Positions 1 to 12,436 of a stretch of 64,000 nucleotides of DNA are shown one piece after another. Origin of the DNA: Trichobilharzia szidati. Lineage: Eukaryota > Platyhelminthes > Trematoda > Strigeidida > Schistosomatidae. Position numbers and translations under genes: made by a program. The notes beneath the pieces were generated by a model that saw only the letters and a list, made by a program, of their open reading frames with translations, was not told the origin of the DNA and ran no database searches. The first letter of the stretch is position 1; each line of letters opens with the position of its first letter. The DNA is taken from positions 120,099,329-120,163,328 of the forward strand of contig OX235271.1 of assembly GCA_944472155.2 (NCBI GenBank). The letters are read 5' to 3'.

Positions 1-3000
1 GTTTTAAGAGTACTCGTTTTCTTCCATTATCACAGACTTTACTCAGGTCACTCTGCGACATGCAATAAATAGGATTAGGAATAAAAGTTTGCTGCTGTTT
101 AGCGTCACCATATTTTGTCGGAGATTATGTTACTGATGAGTCCTACTGAGCTTAAAACACTGAAATCTTGTTACCATTTGTAAAAGCCAAGTACATATGT
201 TACACAGCACTGTGTTTTATTTTGCTCATATGGCATTGTCTGGTACCTTATAGCTGATTCTTATGACTCACAATACCAACTACTATAATGTAACTCAGTC
301 CACATGACATCAATTCGTCAACGAAACTATAATTAGCCTGATATTTGCAAAAATATCAGTCACATGTTTGTGTGCAAGGGGTGTATATTATCACTTCAAA
401 TTTATGTTGCAGTTAATTGAGGTATTTTCCCCATTCCTGTGCACCTTCTCATCTCTTTATGTGTATGTGTATGTGCGTATGTGTGTTTGATTGTTAACTT
501 CACCTGAAAAAACACGGTTTTTGGACACATCGTTTAAAAACACCAAACACATTCCTTTCAAAAAAAACTAAAATATTTCCTCAAAAAATAAAGTAAATAA
601 TCAATTGAGTGTAATGAATAGGTAGAAGATTGTTCTCTGTAACTCTCTTGTCTTACACCCCCTTGCCGTCATCGTCTACTTGACCTGAATTGTTATCTTA
701 ATCTAAAGATCATTCAGTGTGATGTCAAAGAATAACTAACTTCAACTGACTTTCAATCGTTTATCTTCCTTTTCTCTAAACTGTTATTTTAATGCGTAAA
801 ACTGAATGAGGTAGCAAATGTTTGGGTATACTTTTGACTGCATTTTCAAAGGAGAAGCAGATTATTCCTCACACGAATTAATAGATTATATAAGGTGGGA
901 GCTGGATGGGAAGAAAGTTAAAATAGACACGAAGAGGGAAGACGAATAGGGATCATGAAAATGGATCATAAAGAGGTCATAGGGTAACACAAACACATAA
1001 GTATGCACACGAACAACCTGATGGGGGCAAAATATGTTTTTTTTCCGTTGTCATAAAACTTACACGAGGTCTCATGTCACATTTTAAAAATATTTACTTT
1101 ACGAAAACATGATGTATCAGAAATTAAGTGTCATTTAAAATTAATGATGGATACTCATTTACCAAAGATTTTAAATAACAAAAGCATAAGAATGAATGGA
1201 TTTGAAACTTTTTGATAGATTTGAAAGCAGATCACATCAATATTGAATGCAGATCAGTCACCTTTGACTATTATTGGAATGGTTCACCATTATGCAGCCG
1301 TAAGGGAATTCACTATTACGAGATGAACCCCAGATGTTCATTTTTAATTGGAGGAAGATAACTATTTTGGTCATTTGTAGGAAGATTCATGAAGAAATGA
1401 GTAGCTTTTATCATGAAGTGACATTAATTTTCAATTGTTGTTTGAATGATACCAAAATGCCATAGAAAGAGCAACATGATGATCAAAATATAATGTGTGC
1501 AACCCTTACTCGTTAGTTTCTACTTTGAGGACAGTAATGATAACAATACTTTTTAGGCGATTATCGTGTAAAATTTACTCAGACTTTTCAGCATAATATT
1601 ATGACAACATAACCAGTGGATAAGTATTGGTACAATAAGTCAAGTAGATACGAGTGGAAGTGAAGTAATTAACAGTTATACTTGAATACTAATTCCCAAA
1701 ATGCATTATACTTTTGGGCTGTTATAAGGATAAAAGTGAAACTGTTTTCTACAGCCACTGTTTGCATGTTCACGATTTGAATATGTAGATGTATGCGAAA
1801 CTAATATGTGGATAAAAATATCTAAGTGTAGTCTTATGCACTAACATAACATATTATTAGTGTAAAGTAATTGAGATACACATCTTCTTCTTGTAAATAG
1901 TCTTTTGTAAAGAGTAGACGTCGACTAGTCCTGAGTTTTGGGGAAATGTTCACCTCAACTTTATGTAATTCAACAACAATTTTGTTCCTAGATGCAAAAA
2001 GGGTGTTTTGTTGACTGTTTTCCTTTTACACACTTAAAGTGTACCAATTAGCAGATGTCGTACTCATACTACTAAATAGTATATTTCAAATAATCGTTGA
2101 AATTCCTAGATTTACACCATGATGTTTACAGTCTATGACTGGATTACGTCTTTAAAATATTCCTAATGGTGTACTGAACAAATAAAAAACTAACTTGGCT
2201 AACACAGCTTTCAGTCGTATTACGAGTGAGTTTTATTTCTCAGGTCATCAATTATCACCGGTAAAAAGTCCGAATGTGGAAGCTAAACCCTTTCTTACTT
2301 AAGAGGTGGGGGCTTAAAGTGTGCACTAGTGCGCAACTGGAAATTAAGGAGTATCAGTTACCTGAATTTCACCTAGTCTACAAGAATACTTATTCCTAAA
2401 TTTATATAGTTTGAAACGACGTGCTTCATAGGAGAGGGATTTATCCATTGCTAACTTACGTAAAATAAACTGTCTATTGGAAATTATTCAGTAAACTATT
2501 GAAAATTCAGCTTATTTTTACTGCAAAATAATGTTTTATTCAGTATTTATAGATATTACTTAACTGGCTGTATCTGTCATTTAGTCCTCTAAAATTATTT
2601 AGCAAATCAAATTGCCATCCGATGAAAGTGTCTTCATTTAGGGCAATTATATGGTATATTCCTTTTTTGAAGTGGCACCAACTGCTGTATCTGGTGGGTA
2701 TCGTCCAGTTTCAATAAATAGACCAAATACGCTAGAATGATTTCATGAACATTTAAAAGCATCCACTCAACTTTTGAACTTACTGCCTCCTTAAACCCAT
2801 TAGAGAGTGCAGAAATCAGTATTAAACGACATTTTCGGATACAGATGCAGCAAAGGTAACCCAATTCAAGTACATTATGCCGCCGATATTATGTACATCA
2901 GGAAAAATTTTTAATGGAAAATTCTGTTTAAAAAGCATATTAAAAAAAAGAAATAATTTGTCATTAAGCCACCATAGCAACGGACTACGGTGCTAAAATT

Positions 3001-3681
3001 AGCGAAGATATGCAATGAAACTACCCCTTCATTTACTCAAGTATGCTGAGTTACGCACAGATGTTTGAATTAACCGGTAAGTAAGTCATATGACTTAGTC
3101 AGTTTTCAAATATTGAAAGTTTTTCTGTGTTTATCTTTAAAGCGTGTTCATTTATAGATTGTGGATATGAATATATTTAACAGTTTGGATTGAATCACTA
3201 TGGAAAAATAGAAGGAATCTATATGTTAACTATTAATTTTCAGTAAAGTATATTTAAAAGCTCAAAGAAGTGTGGACTTTGTCACACTTTTGAAATGACA
3301 CTATTTGTTGCATCCACAGGAGGAACTGACACTATAAAATGACAATCTCAACTGAATGAACTTTAGAGGTTGGTGAGTCGACCATAATGAATTCGATATA
3401 ATAACTATCTAGAAATAAGTATTTCTTGGATATTTTCAAGATTTCGCTAATTAAAAAGATTGTTAGTCACTTCTGTGATAATTTAAAAGCCTTATGGAAG
3501 TGTGTAAAAATACTTGACTAGTCCTAAATATGGTTATTACATAAGTGGAAATTTGTTTCAAACTGTAGTGAAGCAAATGTTATGTGTTCAGTTATGTTCA
3601 GTATGTTGTTTCACAGGCTGGTGTGATTTTTTTAGCTATTCATGAATAAACCCCATGCATATATTAATGGAAAATAAAACA
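1..3681. other. AT-rich DNA without recognised gene
   Basis: I see no convincing coding exon, RNA gene or mobile element here. There is a short GT-rich tract near 460-490. A 76-codon minus-strand reading frame at 2634-2864 has protein-like composition but no recognisable domain, so it is not called. A CTGATGAG octamer near 133 is not followed by a paired stem and GAAA, so it is not a hammerhead. Confidence 0.5.
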
Positions 3682-3760
3682 TGTAGTTCAGCGAAGAGTC
3701 TGTTTTCGGCGAATTCTTTCACTTAGCTGTATAATCGCAACTACATACAATTATTTTTGT
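3682..3760 (-). repeat. Penelope-like element 3' end, inverted fragment
   Basis: Read on the minus strand, this holds the terminal box shared by the PLE 3' ends in this window: a GCGATT-TACAGCT block, then GAATTCGCCGAAAA, then CTCTTCGCTGAAC. The same box ends the PLE copies near 24,040, 39,940 and 53,900. The next ~140 bp on the plus strand (3780-3900) loosely resemble PLE 3' UTR in the opposite orientation (pyrimidine-rich, AACTCATCACC and ACTACCCTC blocks). The remnant therefore also looks like two PLE tails in inverted arrangement. Confidence 0.6.
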
Positions 3761-3899
3761 TTGTGTTCATGTTGTTACGCAATTACAATACACTCATTCA
3801 ACTTCTTTTATGCAATGACTAACATTGACAACTATTTTTTAACAACTCATCACCACTACCCTCATACTAATCTTCACCCCCACCCTAGTAACAATTTGA

Positions 3900-6800
3900 T
3901 TAGTCATCACATGTTTTGTAGTCTTTTGATGACATAAACAACAACCCTAACTAATTTTTTAGCTAACGGTCTAGTTAATTTGAAAAAGCAGTGCCATTAG
4001 TCCATAACCAGGATACCTTACGCAATTTGTTTCATGCGTTTTAGGCAGACATTTCATATTAGATTGATTATCTGTTATGTAGCATACTTTACATATGAAA
4101 GCCGATTTTGTTACTGAATCATCCAGATTTTAGCACTTCAGTTCACAACCATAAATTCGAGTGTCTGTACCACTCAATCAGGTTCACGGATCAGATAATT
4201 TTCATAAATTAATTTTTGTAAAAACGATAAAAGTCCTTTCAGGGTGAACGACTGTCACTGATTTCACCTATAAAGCACTAATGGATATTCAAGCGTGAAG
4301 CACTTATAACACTTGAGTGAAATGTTCTTCTACTTTTTATTTCACTTACATTAGACTGTTTCTTTAATGATCCCTAGTTCCTCGCAAAAATATTTGCCTA
4401 AGGGGAAGTTACATTACTTTATTTATTCTTTATATTAGCCTAATTAAGCTATTAAATATCAAGAAAAATATTTACACAGGTTAGAATGGTGAATTTACAC
4501 TAAGTGGATATTCAGTAGTCGCGCAGTAAATAAAGTTTAGGAATATGCACATTTAGATATCTGACTTATATTATAACTTATATCTGACTTATAACATGGG
4601 TCCTAAACAAAAGAAATACATAAGGACTGTGACAGAACACTGTAGTCTCTTGACCGAGAAATTCTCGTTTTTTTTGTATTTTTGCTAAAATCATTTCCTA
4701 AGACGTACAGAAAACAATCTGTGGGATTTGTGACTAGTTGTGACTTGGGGGGTTTAAACATTCTGATTATTCTCCTGTTTATTACGAGATCACTGGAATA
4801 CGTATTTACTTAGTGCAGATTAGTTGTGGTTTTCTATTTTGTTATTTGCCGATGTGCTCTAGAATTTCAGTCATTCAACGAGATGAAGACTATAGCCGTT
4901 GGTGTTAAATAAATTGTACATGAATAAGAATACAAACAGAAGTCTATGGATAACAGAAATTAACGTGTAAACAAAACAGTGGTTTAGTCAACCACAACCA
5001 TCGGCTTTTTACTTAATCTTGTCTAAAAGAGAGAATGGTGTCAACTGTTTTACCTGTCACGAGCCTCATTTTTTAATGAAAAGTTCATATTTAGTTGCAT
5101 GAATAAATCTTTTCTTCATTATGCCGACTAAATTTTATTCTACATCTGGATATCAGTTACTCAATCATACATGAAAAATAAAGCAAACATATGTTTCATC
5201 TTCTTCTGTTTGAAAGTGTTTAAATTATAAAGTTGGTTAACAGTTTTTGCATAATTATACTATTTTAATTGTTTCATTATTTTTATTTCTTTAAAACATA
5301 TTTTCACTAGTGCATAGTGTATTCATTGAATAAAGGAAGAGAATACAAAAAGTGTCATGCGGTGAAGTGATCACACAATAAAAACGATTAAGCATTATAG
5401 GAAAAAGAGAAGAAGATAATGAGTAAACTTAAAGAAAAGTGAGTCAAACAGAAGTGAAACGAAGAAGGAGAACAAGACAGCTTTATTCACGTACATCAAA
5501 ATTCTGTCAATCCTACTCAATCTCAGATATCAATAATTGCTTTGAACATATGGTGCGTTTATCGTTTAACCTTGAAATACACCTAACTCTATATATTTCT
5601 ATCTTGCTGTCACAAGTCAACTGTGTTAAATACTATTGAAGCTTTCTATTGAATGAGCAGATGTGCGGAACAAGTCAGCTCAGTAAATTGCTTTTACTAT
5701 TAATATTATTATTGTTATTATTAGAACTTTCAATAATTATGTTAATACTACTTTCCACAATGTTAATCCGTTAAAGATTAAAGAATCAGTAAAAGGGTAT
5801 GTGCATATTATTTAGACCGAGACATTATAATGCACACGACCTGTGGTGTATTAACCTTAATGAAATAAATTCTAAAAAATGACGCAGTAAAAGGATTTCA
5901 CCAACTGTCTCCTTCAAAAACAATACAAATAAATGAAAAGAAAGTGTATTTAATCTTTTATTTTCCCTGTCTAAACATGTTCCTGTTTTTTATCACAATT
6001 TTTGGTGACATTCTCTTTTAGAGGATGATCCCTCACTGTAAGTGAAGTTATAACAAGGATTATGGAACCTTCAATAACTGATGAAATCTGTTTCGAAAAT
6101 GGAATTCATAACTGACATGTTTTATAGCGAAGAATTAAGCCCCATATTCTGCCGTTCTGATTCCGCTGAATGGCGTTTTCGAAGTGATTAAGCTAATAAC
6201 CTGACGGTTTCAAACAACCAGTCACCACACTGAGAAGTACCAGACTAACTTCAGTATTCGTAGAAAACTTTTATCTAGGCAAGTAATAAATTCAAAACCA
6301 CTGGTTCACACAGGAGATGACTTTTGGTTGTTTCCTTTTTGTACAGTTGTAAAAGTGAAAAGTTCTAAAATTTTTATCACCTTCAAAAGAAACAGTTTCC
6401 CATGCCAGTCAATTATAAAAGTCTAGAAGTAACTGGAATTTAGTTGACCAACAGCTTGCACCCCGTTCCGTTCCATCTAAATACTTAAAATCGATCAGTT
6501 ATTTCATCTCAAAGTCAAAAATCTTAAAAGTTGAGTTTTACTGTTAGTTATTATTTGAAAGAAGTGACTTTTCTGTTCATCTGAATATAAATTAATTCAT
6601 TAGGAATTTACAACACTCATGAAAGCTAGTTTAGTCAGTAGTATGTGAATAATTTAATTTCTTTCCAAGTTATTTTAAAACTAAACATATTTTGTGATGA
6701 TTGTACTGATAGGCGTTTTGTAGCTACGGAGGTTGGAATAGCTGTTGAAAACCACAGATTACTGATTTACTATTTTATTTTATACTGTAGAATTCACTAT

Positions 6801-7902
6801 TCAAAATATGTAGTTCAGGAAGTTACAGTACAAGCTATGGGATTTCAAAACCAGTGGAATAAGCCTTAATTAGGGAAAATAAAAGTTAGTATGACTTTTG
6901 GGATCTGAACAGTAAATGATCACTACTCCTTCTTTGTTGCTGAACTTTGGATGACCTGAAATATGAATTGACTTTTCTCGTTTTCTTTTTCCTCTTATTA
7001 TTCTGATTGAATCGTCAGTAATGAAGAAAAGTAAACCAGAAACAGTAAATACACTATTGACATGTAAATTTACTTGTCATAAACGTTATATTTTATAAGC
7101 CTACGCTACTGTCATAAATTCAGGTCATTTAATCAACACGTTATTCAGTTAGGAATATTTTTATGTTTTTTTTTGTTCACTCCACTGGTTTATCTATTAT
7201 TCCATTTTACCGAATGACAACGTAATCGTTGATGTACGGAAGAAATGGATTTCGTGTAGTCAGGTCAAAGTTGTCAAAGCACTGACAAAGAACACACTCG
7301 TCATCATCTATGATAGCAACAAATAATCTGTCATTCTACTGTTTGTACAATTATCCCATGAAGCAACTTCAGTTGTTTTATGATGGATGAGTCACCAGGT
7401 TACGGTACCCGAATGAGTTAGTTTACAAAGGAAATAAATCAGTTATCAACAATGAATAACAAATGTTTCTTGATATATTAAGTAGCACTGAATTGTATGA
7501 CTCTAAATACCTGTGATTTTACTGCAGATAAAAAGAGAATTAGTTCTATAGAGCGAAAGAAATAATGAGCGACCTCATGAAGATCAACCGCTCATTTTGA
7601 GTTTCATATGGACTATATGAGGTGGCAACTGTCTAAAATAATATTTATCCTCCTTCATACAATGATTTCAGTCAATTTAAGAAAACTGACTGGTGAAGTG
7701 AGCCTCGTCTGTTATCAGTCAGTCAACAGAGTTCAATCTTATTCGTTTAAATGGCGTCAAAAGCAGTCAAGAGTAGTTATATAAAGAACGACGGAACAGA
7801 ACATGATATCGTTATTATTTTGGACTGCTGTTATATGAGTATGTTTTAATCAGAAGTCACTGTCAAAGTTCTAAACTATTAAAGCATTACATTTGCAGTT
7901 AA
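3900..7902. other. AT-rich DNA without recognised gene
   Basis: No recognisable gene or element. A short TTA/ATT microsatellite lies near 5700-5722. Open frames of 66-74 codons occur at 5439-5639 and 6645-6869, but they have no domain, no splice context and no similarity that I recognise. Confidence 0.5.
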
Positions 7903-8471
7903 TTGTGTTCTCTGAGCTGGTTGGTTGAATCGCGGAGCTTTCGTCGTCCTTCTGGACAACATCTTCAGCACAACTTTTAGCATAAAGTAAACTGATTTAA
8001 ATTCTCCATGAATCATAGAATTGCGTCTCCTGGTGACCATCTTCGTGACTGGCAGTCGATTTACATCTGTACTGATCATTTTTTATAGACTTGGATTTTG
8101 AACTTTCTAGTCACATGGTTTACTTTTTATTATTTGGTATATTTGGTCTATATTAACATATTTGTTAATCGCATATTCGCCTGAGTACCAGGCTTCTAGG
8201 AATTCTCCGGCACTTGATGTTTCCTCTGTTTAAAATTTCGACATTATCCCAATCATGTGACGAGAAAGTTCAAAATCCAAGTCTATAAAAAATGATCAGT
8301 ACAGATGTAAATCGACTACCAGTCACGAAGATGGTCACCAGGAGACGCAGTTCTATGATTCATGGAGAATTTAAATCAGTTCACTTTATGCTAAAACTTG
8401 CGCTGAAGATGTTGCTTAGAAGTGGGACGACGTGAGCTTCGCAATTCAACCAACTAGCTCAAAGAACACAA
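7903..8471. repeat. Inverted repeat, ~215-bp arms around a ~136-bp spacer
   Basis: The left arm (7903-8117) and right arm (8254-8471) are reverse complements with scattered mismatches and a net 3-bp length difference. Each arm, read outward from the centre, contains the same reading frame start (MISTDVNRLPVTKMVTRRR), so the two copies are head to head with their distal ends outward. The sequence (a GAAGATGTTG block, then an A/G-rich block and a CAATTCAACCAAC block) is a dispersed-repeat type rather than a host gene. I cannot name the family. Confidence 0.75.
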
Positions 8472-8474
8472 CAC

Positions 8475-11099
8475 CTGAGCTAAAAATCTCTATTATTTCA
8501 AAGCATTATATTTATATACACATCTTAGTTAGTAGTAGTATTCTTGCAGTTTATTTTTGGATACAAACTACTCACAGCAGTCAGTAATATGAATTTTTCA
8601 GTGAAAAGAGGAAATAAACGTACAGTTTAGTCTTCAGTATAAAAAGATGGCATGTATAAAAGTATGATTCAGAGCTTAACTCATTGATGCAAGCGTCACT
8701 CTGAGTTCCTTTAAACTATTTTAATGGATGAATATGCAATTATAGTTGAAAATCCTATTCGAAGACTGATATCTTTATTGACTACATATCGTGTCGCTTA
8801 CATAGGGATCATCCTGCGTCAGATGACGAATGTATTCAGAATGATCTATTTTTTTTAAAAATTCCTTCCCTTCCCTTCTGAATTTATTACCTTAAGAACA
8901 TTCCACCTACTTAGTTGTAAATTCAAGCAATATTTTCGGTAATTAGAGGTAACCATTTCAGCGGCTGACGGTCAAAGTTCAGTCATCATAAGTTTGCGGT
9001 TGATATGGATAATCCTGATTTGTGCGTGTTATAAGTTGTTGTGCAGTATACGAGTTGATGGATGAAAATGTTTCCAGTTTATAAACAGTACTAAAATGCG
9101 AGTGTATAGTCTTTAATCGATATTTACATACTGGAGTAATGACCGAGGTTTAAACAAAACCTAGTTACAACAGGACTATAGTCGAGGATTACTGATCAAA
9201 TCCTAATAGCACGTTTTTCTGTTGACAGGGGACCAAGTAAAACTGGAGCAGTTTATTTATCACCATCATCATCATCACACAAGCAACCGAGAAGTAGTAA
9301 GGAAGAGGTTGAAGGTCACTGGCTGCTGAAATAACCACCTAACGTGGTCCTTATTTTTTATAAACTGTAGCTGTAGTTATACCTATTGCACCAGCGAAAA
9401 CTCAGTAACTAGGTGATTAAGTCCTTCAAGTAAATCAAAGTCCTGTAAAAACAAGTATGTAAAAGACATGTCTAGTATATTGGTCCTGAATAGGTTGAGT
9501 TCTTATAACAACCTCAGTATATCCTTGATAAATGAATAAGTTTGACTTATAGCCTGTTACATCAATCTGTAGGTGGTCTCTAAATTTCATTCATGCCTTC
9601 ATTTAGTATCCATCGAGTAAATCCACAAGACAGATATCAAGCATGTAAAACTTTAATTTTCTTCTAGACTTGAAAATCTGCGTGAACTAAAATTACGTTA
9701 AAACTGTTTAAATATTTTTTGTTTTACTGAATAGAACTTAATCCTCTTTTGAAATCTAGCTAATAAGCTACCTGTGGTTTACCTAATGAATTCATAATTA
9801 ATACAAATGATCACAGGGTTAATTTAAATAAATTTCTTTAATCCAAACACAAAATGCTGGTTAGTTCATTCTAAAGTAAAAACATCACACGCAATCTTCA
9901 GTGGACGCGTGGTGACGCGTGTCATTATCAATAGTCTCTTGGTTACTGATGTTACAATCATAGTGTGTACAATGGCGGAGTGTGTGTGTGTGTGTCTGTG
10001 TGAGCTTAGAAATTGACTTGTGTAGTCGAATTCTTCTTAAAGAAAATGATTACAAAAGTAACAAGATGAAAAGTTAATCTAACGTCTTCAGCTAGCTAAC
10101 CAACTGACTGTAGATAAGTAATAATTAGTTTCTAGGACCCTGTATGGATAAAATCACCTGTAAAATAAATCATTGATGCTTAGTTACTTGTACACTTAAA
10201 GCAACATGTTTATTTAACATTCGCGTGCATTTTATCTGCGCCCTAAAGTTTCCATTTTTCTATTCAGTAGTAATAATAGTGATTAAAAATATCAAGGATG
10301 AAGATCAGACAGTTTTGATGATGTAGTCATTATAATGTATATGACATCTATATGTACAGATGTGGAAAATTAATATTCATAACATGATGATATCCGCACG
10401 TAAGGACTCTAATATGATCCTAATTATAACAAAAGCTTAAAACTATTCATTAGGAATAGATAAAAAAATAAGGGCAAATGGTTTATGTAAAGTAAAACAT
10501 CTGTACACATTTACTTTAGTAACAAGAAGTCAAGTAAGTAGCCTTAAAGGAATAGCGTGGCTTGATATAGAAAAAAACCTATGTGAATTTGCTGTGGCAT
10601 TTCTTACATACTGTTAGATTCATGTACACCACATTCAAGTGATCAGAGTTAAAATGAAAACTGTCTCTTAGAGTTTATATAAAATATATACTATTGGGTT
10701 TATATTGTTAACTGGTACTAAATATACTAAGCAACAGCCCTAAGATTGGAATATGACTATATCAAAGTTGGATTGGAATATCCTTCTTGTAAATAATCAG
10801 TTTGGTAATATGGTATTATAAGAATAGCTACGAAGAACAAAGGAACTGTAAAGGCATTCGGTCAACAAATAATTCTACTGCTTGGCAGCAAGATATTGGC
10901 AATTCACTTAACATTAAACCGTGATATGATCACTTATCCTTCTCATAACTATTGTAAAATTCATAGAAATGTATTGACTATGATGAGTCAGAATAAAAAA
11001 CGATTTATCTTCGACTTATTCCAAATAAAATCGAAAGGATGGAATTGTTAAATAAATATGTAGCAAATTCACTGAAGGATCTCAAATTTTAAGTTAATT
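8475..11099. other. AT-rich DNA, short simple repeats only
   Basis: No gene recognised. A short imperfect inverted repeat (about 30 bp) lies at 8946-8978 and 9313-9345. A CAT-repeat lies near 9261-9278, an 8-bp direct repeat GACGCGTG occurs at 9904-9911 and 9914-9921, and a TG microsatellite at 9980-10002. The segment ends at the ACTT target duplication of the LTR element. Confidence 0.5.
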
Positions 11100-11103
11100 A
11101 CTT

Positions 11104-11454
11104 TGTAGCGGTAAATAATTCCCCAAAATTATTAACCACAGCAATCATCACTCAACATTGGATGCTGACCATCACTGTTTAAGTCGACTTGTTTAGCTGA
11201 AGGCTTACGGTCAAGCATCCCCGCCATTTGGTGCTCCGTCGTGTCACGTGCGTGCACGATTACTAGCTAGCTAAGCATTCATTCCTACCCGCGATTTGGT
11301 CCCAAAATATATATCGTATTTGGACGACAAAATCTGGTCTTTTGCTTTACCATTTGGTACTCGAAGAACGAACACTATAGTGGTTGTTGGTATAAGATCT
11401 TGCGTTAGTATAATCCGTACAACTCGCGAACGTTCGATACCTACATCACCTAAA
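11104..11454 (+). repeat. 5' LTR
   Basis: 351 bp, starting TGTAGCGG and ending ACATCACCTAAA. It was delimited by alignment with the 3' LTR and by the ACTT duplication just outside. By eye it matches the 3' LTR with no differences. The right end lacks the usual CA dinucleotide, so the boundary is fixed by the target duplication rather than by an inverted TG/CA terminus. A reading frame of 91 codons that spans its end is incidental. Confidence 0.93.
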
Positions 11455-11455
11455 C

Positions 11456-11473
11456 TGGTGAGCCCAACCACGA
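11456..11473 (+). promoter_or_regulatory. Candidate tRNA primer-binding site
   Basis: TGGTGAGCCCAACCACGA begins one base after the 5' LTR. A PBS normally starts with TGG, complementary to the CCA end of a tRNA, directly inside the LTR. I could not assign the cognate tRNA from memory; CsRn1 is described as using tRNA-Trp, but the match beyond TGGTGA is not obvious. Confidence 0.7.
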
Positions 11474-11567
11474 ACTACATCTTCAATTCACACGCAGATA
11501 ATCCCGGTGAGTTCGTTCCTTTTTGTGTTTATTCTTGTACTATATTGTTGTCGGCACACTTTTCGTC

Positions 11568-12386
11568 ATGAGTGATCCTAGCCCCAAGGTTATTCGCATA
11601 CGATCAACCGCCAAAACAATTCAGCTAGTACCATTTTGGCCAGATAATGCTGAAACGTGGTTTCAGATTGCTGAGTCTGATTTTTGTGAACATGGCATAA
11701 CCGATCAACGTTCACAGTTCCTTGCAGTTATTCACGCCCTACCGCGGGAATTCAGCAGGTGCGTAACTCTGCAGATGTCGGTAAGTAACTCGTACGAGTT
11801 GCTAAAAGCATCCATCTTAAAGAGAAACGTTCTCACAGATCGACAACGTCTGGATGAGTTATTTCGAAACATCGAGTTAGGAGATCAGTCAGCCGTGAGC
11901 ATGCTGGCAAGAATGAAAGAGATCATTGGCCAAAGTCAGTTCGATGAAGGACTGTTTAGAGAACTATTTTTATCCAAACTGCCACAGTCAGTTCAGACTG
12001 TACTTGTGACACTTCAGGGTGTTCTCATAGATGATTTAGCTGTCTCTGCAGATAGAATTCTAGAGATAACGAAACGGCCAGTTGCCGAAGTATACTCTGT
12101 TACCGAACAGACTTCGAAGAAGGATTCTGCAATGATAGAGTTAATCAACTCCGTCCAGCAGATGCTTAGGTCAAACAAGCCTAGCGATTCCTCCTATCGT
12201 CGTTCTAAATCCCCTCAACGGCTAAACGCACGTGGACGATCTAAGTCCAACACACGTTCTCTCAAAAATCCTGACTGGTGCTGGTACCACAACACCTATG
12301 GCAAAGAAGCGAAATGTTGTCGAAAACCTTGTGATTTCGACAAAGCCTCCAAGTCTGTGGGAAACTATCCCGCCGGCACGCGTTAG
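11568..12386 (+). CDS. gag: Gag polyprotein with CHCC zinc knuckle
   Basis: Structural protein of the retrotransposon, expected to assemble cytoplasmic particles that package element RNA. I start at the second ATG of the frame (11568), giving 272 aa beginning [10 protein letters not shown]. The frame is open from an ATG at 11523, but its first 15 codons are hydrophobic and unlike gag. Visible regions are a capsid-like helical region at roughly residues 20-190 (including [18 protein letters not shown]), a basic Ser/Arg-rich stretch at about 201-230, and a zinc knuckle with C238, H241, C251 and C255. The C-x2-H-x9-C-x3-C spacing is typical of the CsRn1 clade. The last 52 nt overlap the pol frame, and a G GGA AAC heptamer lies 21 nt before the stop codon. 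No internal stops or frameshifts are seen. Confidence 0.93.
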   Translation: MSDPSPKVIRIRSTAKTIQLVPFWPDNAETWFQIAESDFCEHGITDQRSQFLAVIHALPREFSRCVTLQMSVSNSYELLKASILKRNVLTDRQRLDELFRNIELGDQSAVSMLARMKEIIGQSQFDEGLFRELFLSKLPQSVQTVLVTLQGVLIDDLAVSADRILEITKRPVAEVYSVTEQTSKKDSAMIELINSVQQMLRSNKPSDSSYRRSKSPQRLNARGRSKSNTRSLKNPDWCWYHNTYGKEAKCCRKPCDFDKASKSVGNYPAGTR

Positions 12387-12416
12387 CGGCAACCGTCGCC
12401 GGTGGCACTAGCCGCT
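12359..12416 (+). promoter_or_regulatory. Programmed -1 frameshift signal: G GGA AAC heptamer plus predicted pseudoknot
   Basis: The heptamer GGGAAAC (12359-12365) is in the gag reading phase as G GGA AAC, the X XXY YYZ form that permits a -1 slip. The pol frame is open from 12335 and gag ends at 12386, so the site sits inside the only possible overlap. Four bases later, stem 1 can form between 12370-12377 and 12398-12405 (8 bp, one G-U). Its loop bases 12385-12390 (AGCGGC) are the exact complement of 12411-12416 (GCCGCT), giving a 6-bp stem 2 and an H-type pseudoknot. The pairing was worked out by hand; stem 1 has only a 5-nt crossing loop, so it may be slightly shorter in reality. Confidence 0.75.
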
Positions 12417-12436
12417 TACTTTACATCTATGATGTA

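Noticed and set aside
128..165. Hammerhead-like CTGATGAGTCC near the window start
   Set aside because: The following sequence cannot form stem II next to GAAA (no GGAC before it), and no stem I partner is found.
2634..2864. 76-codon minus-strand frame as a host exon
   Set aside because: The composition is protein-like, but I find no domain, no convincing acceptor/donor pair and no repeat relation. Left uncalled.
6075..6110. CTGATGA followed by GAAA ten bases later
   Set aside because: Stem II would be two or three weak pairs and there are no stem I or III partners. A chance match.
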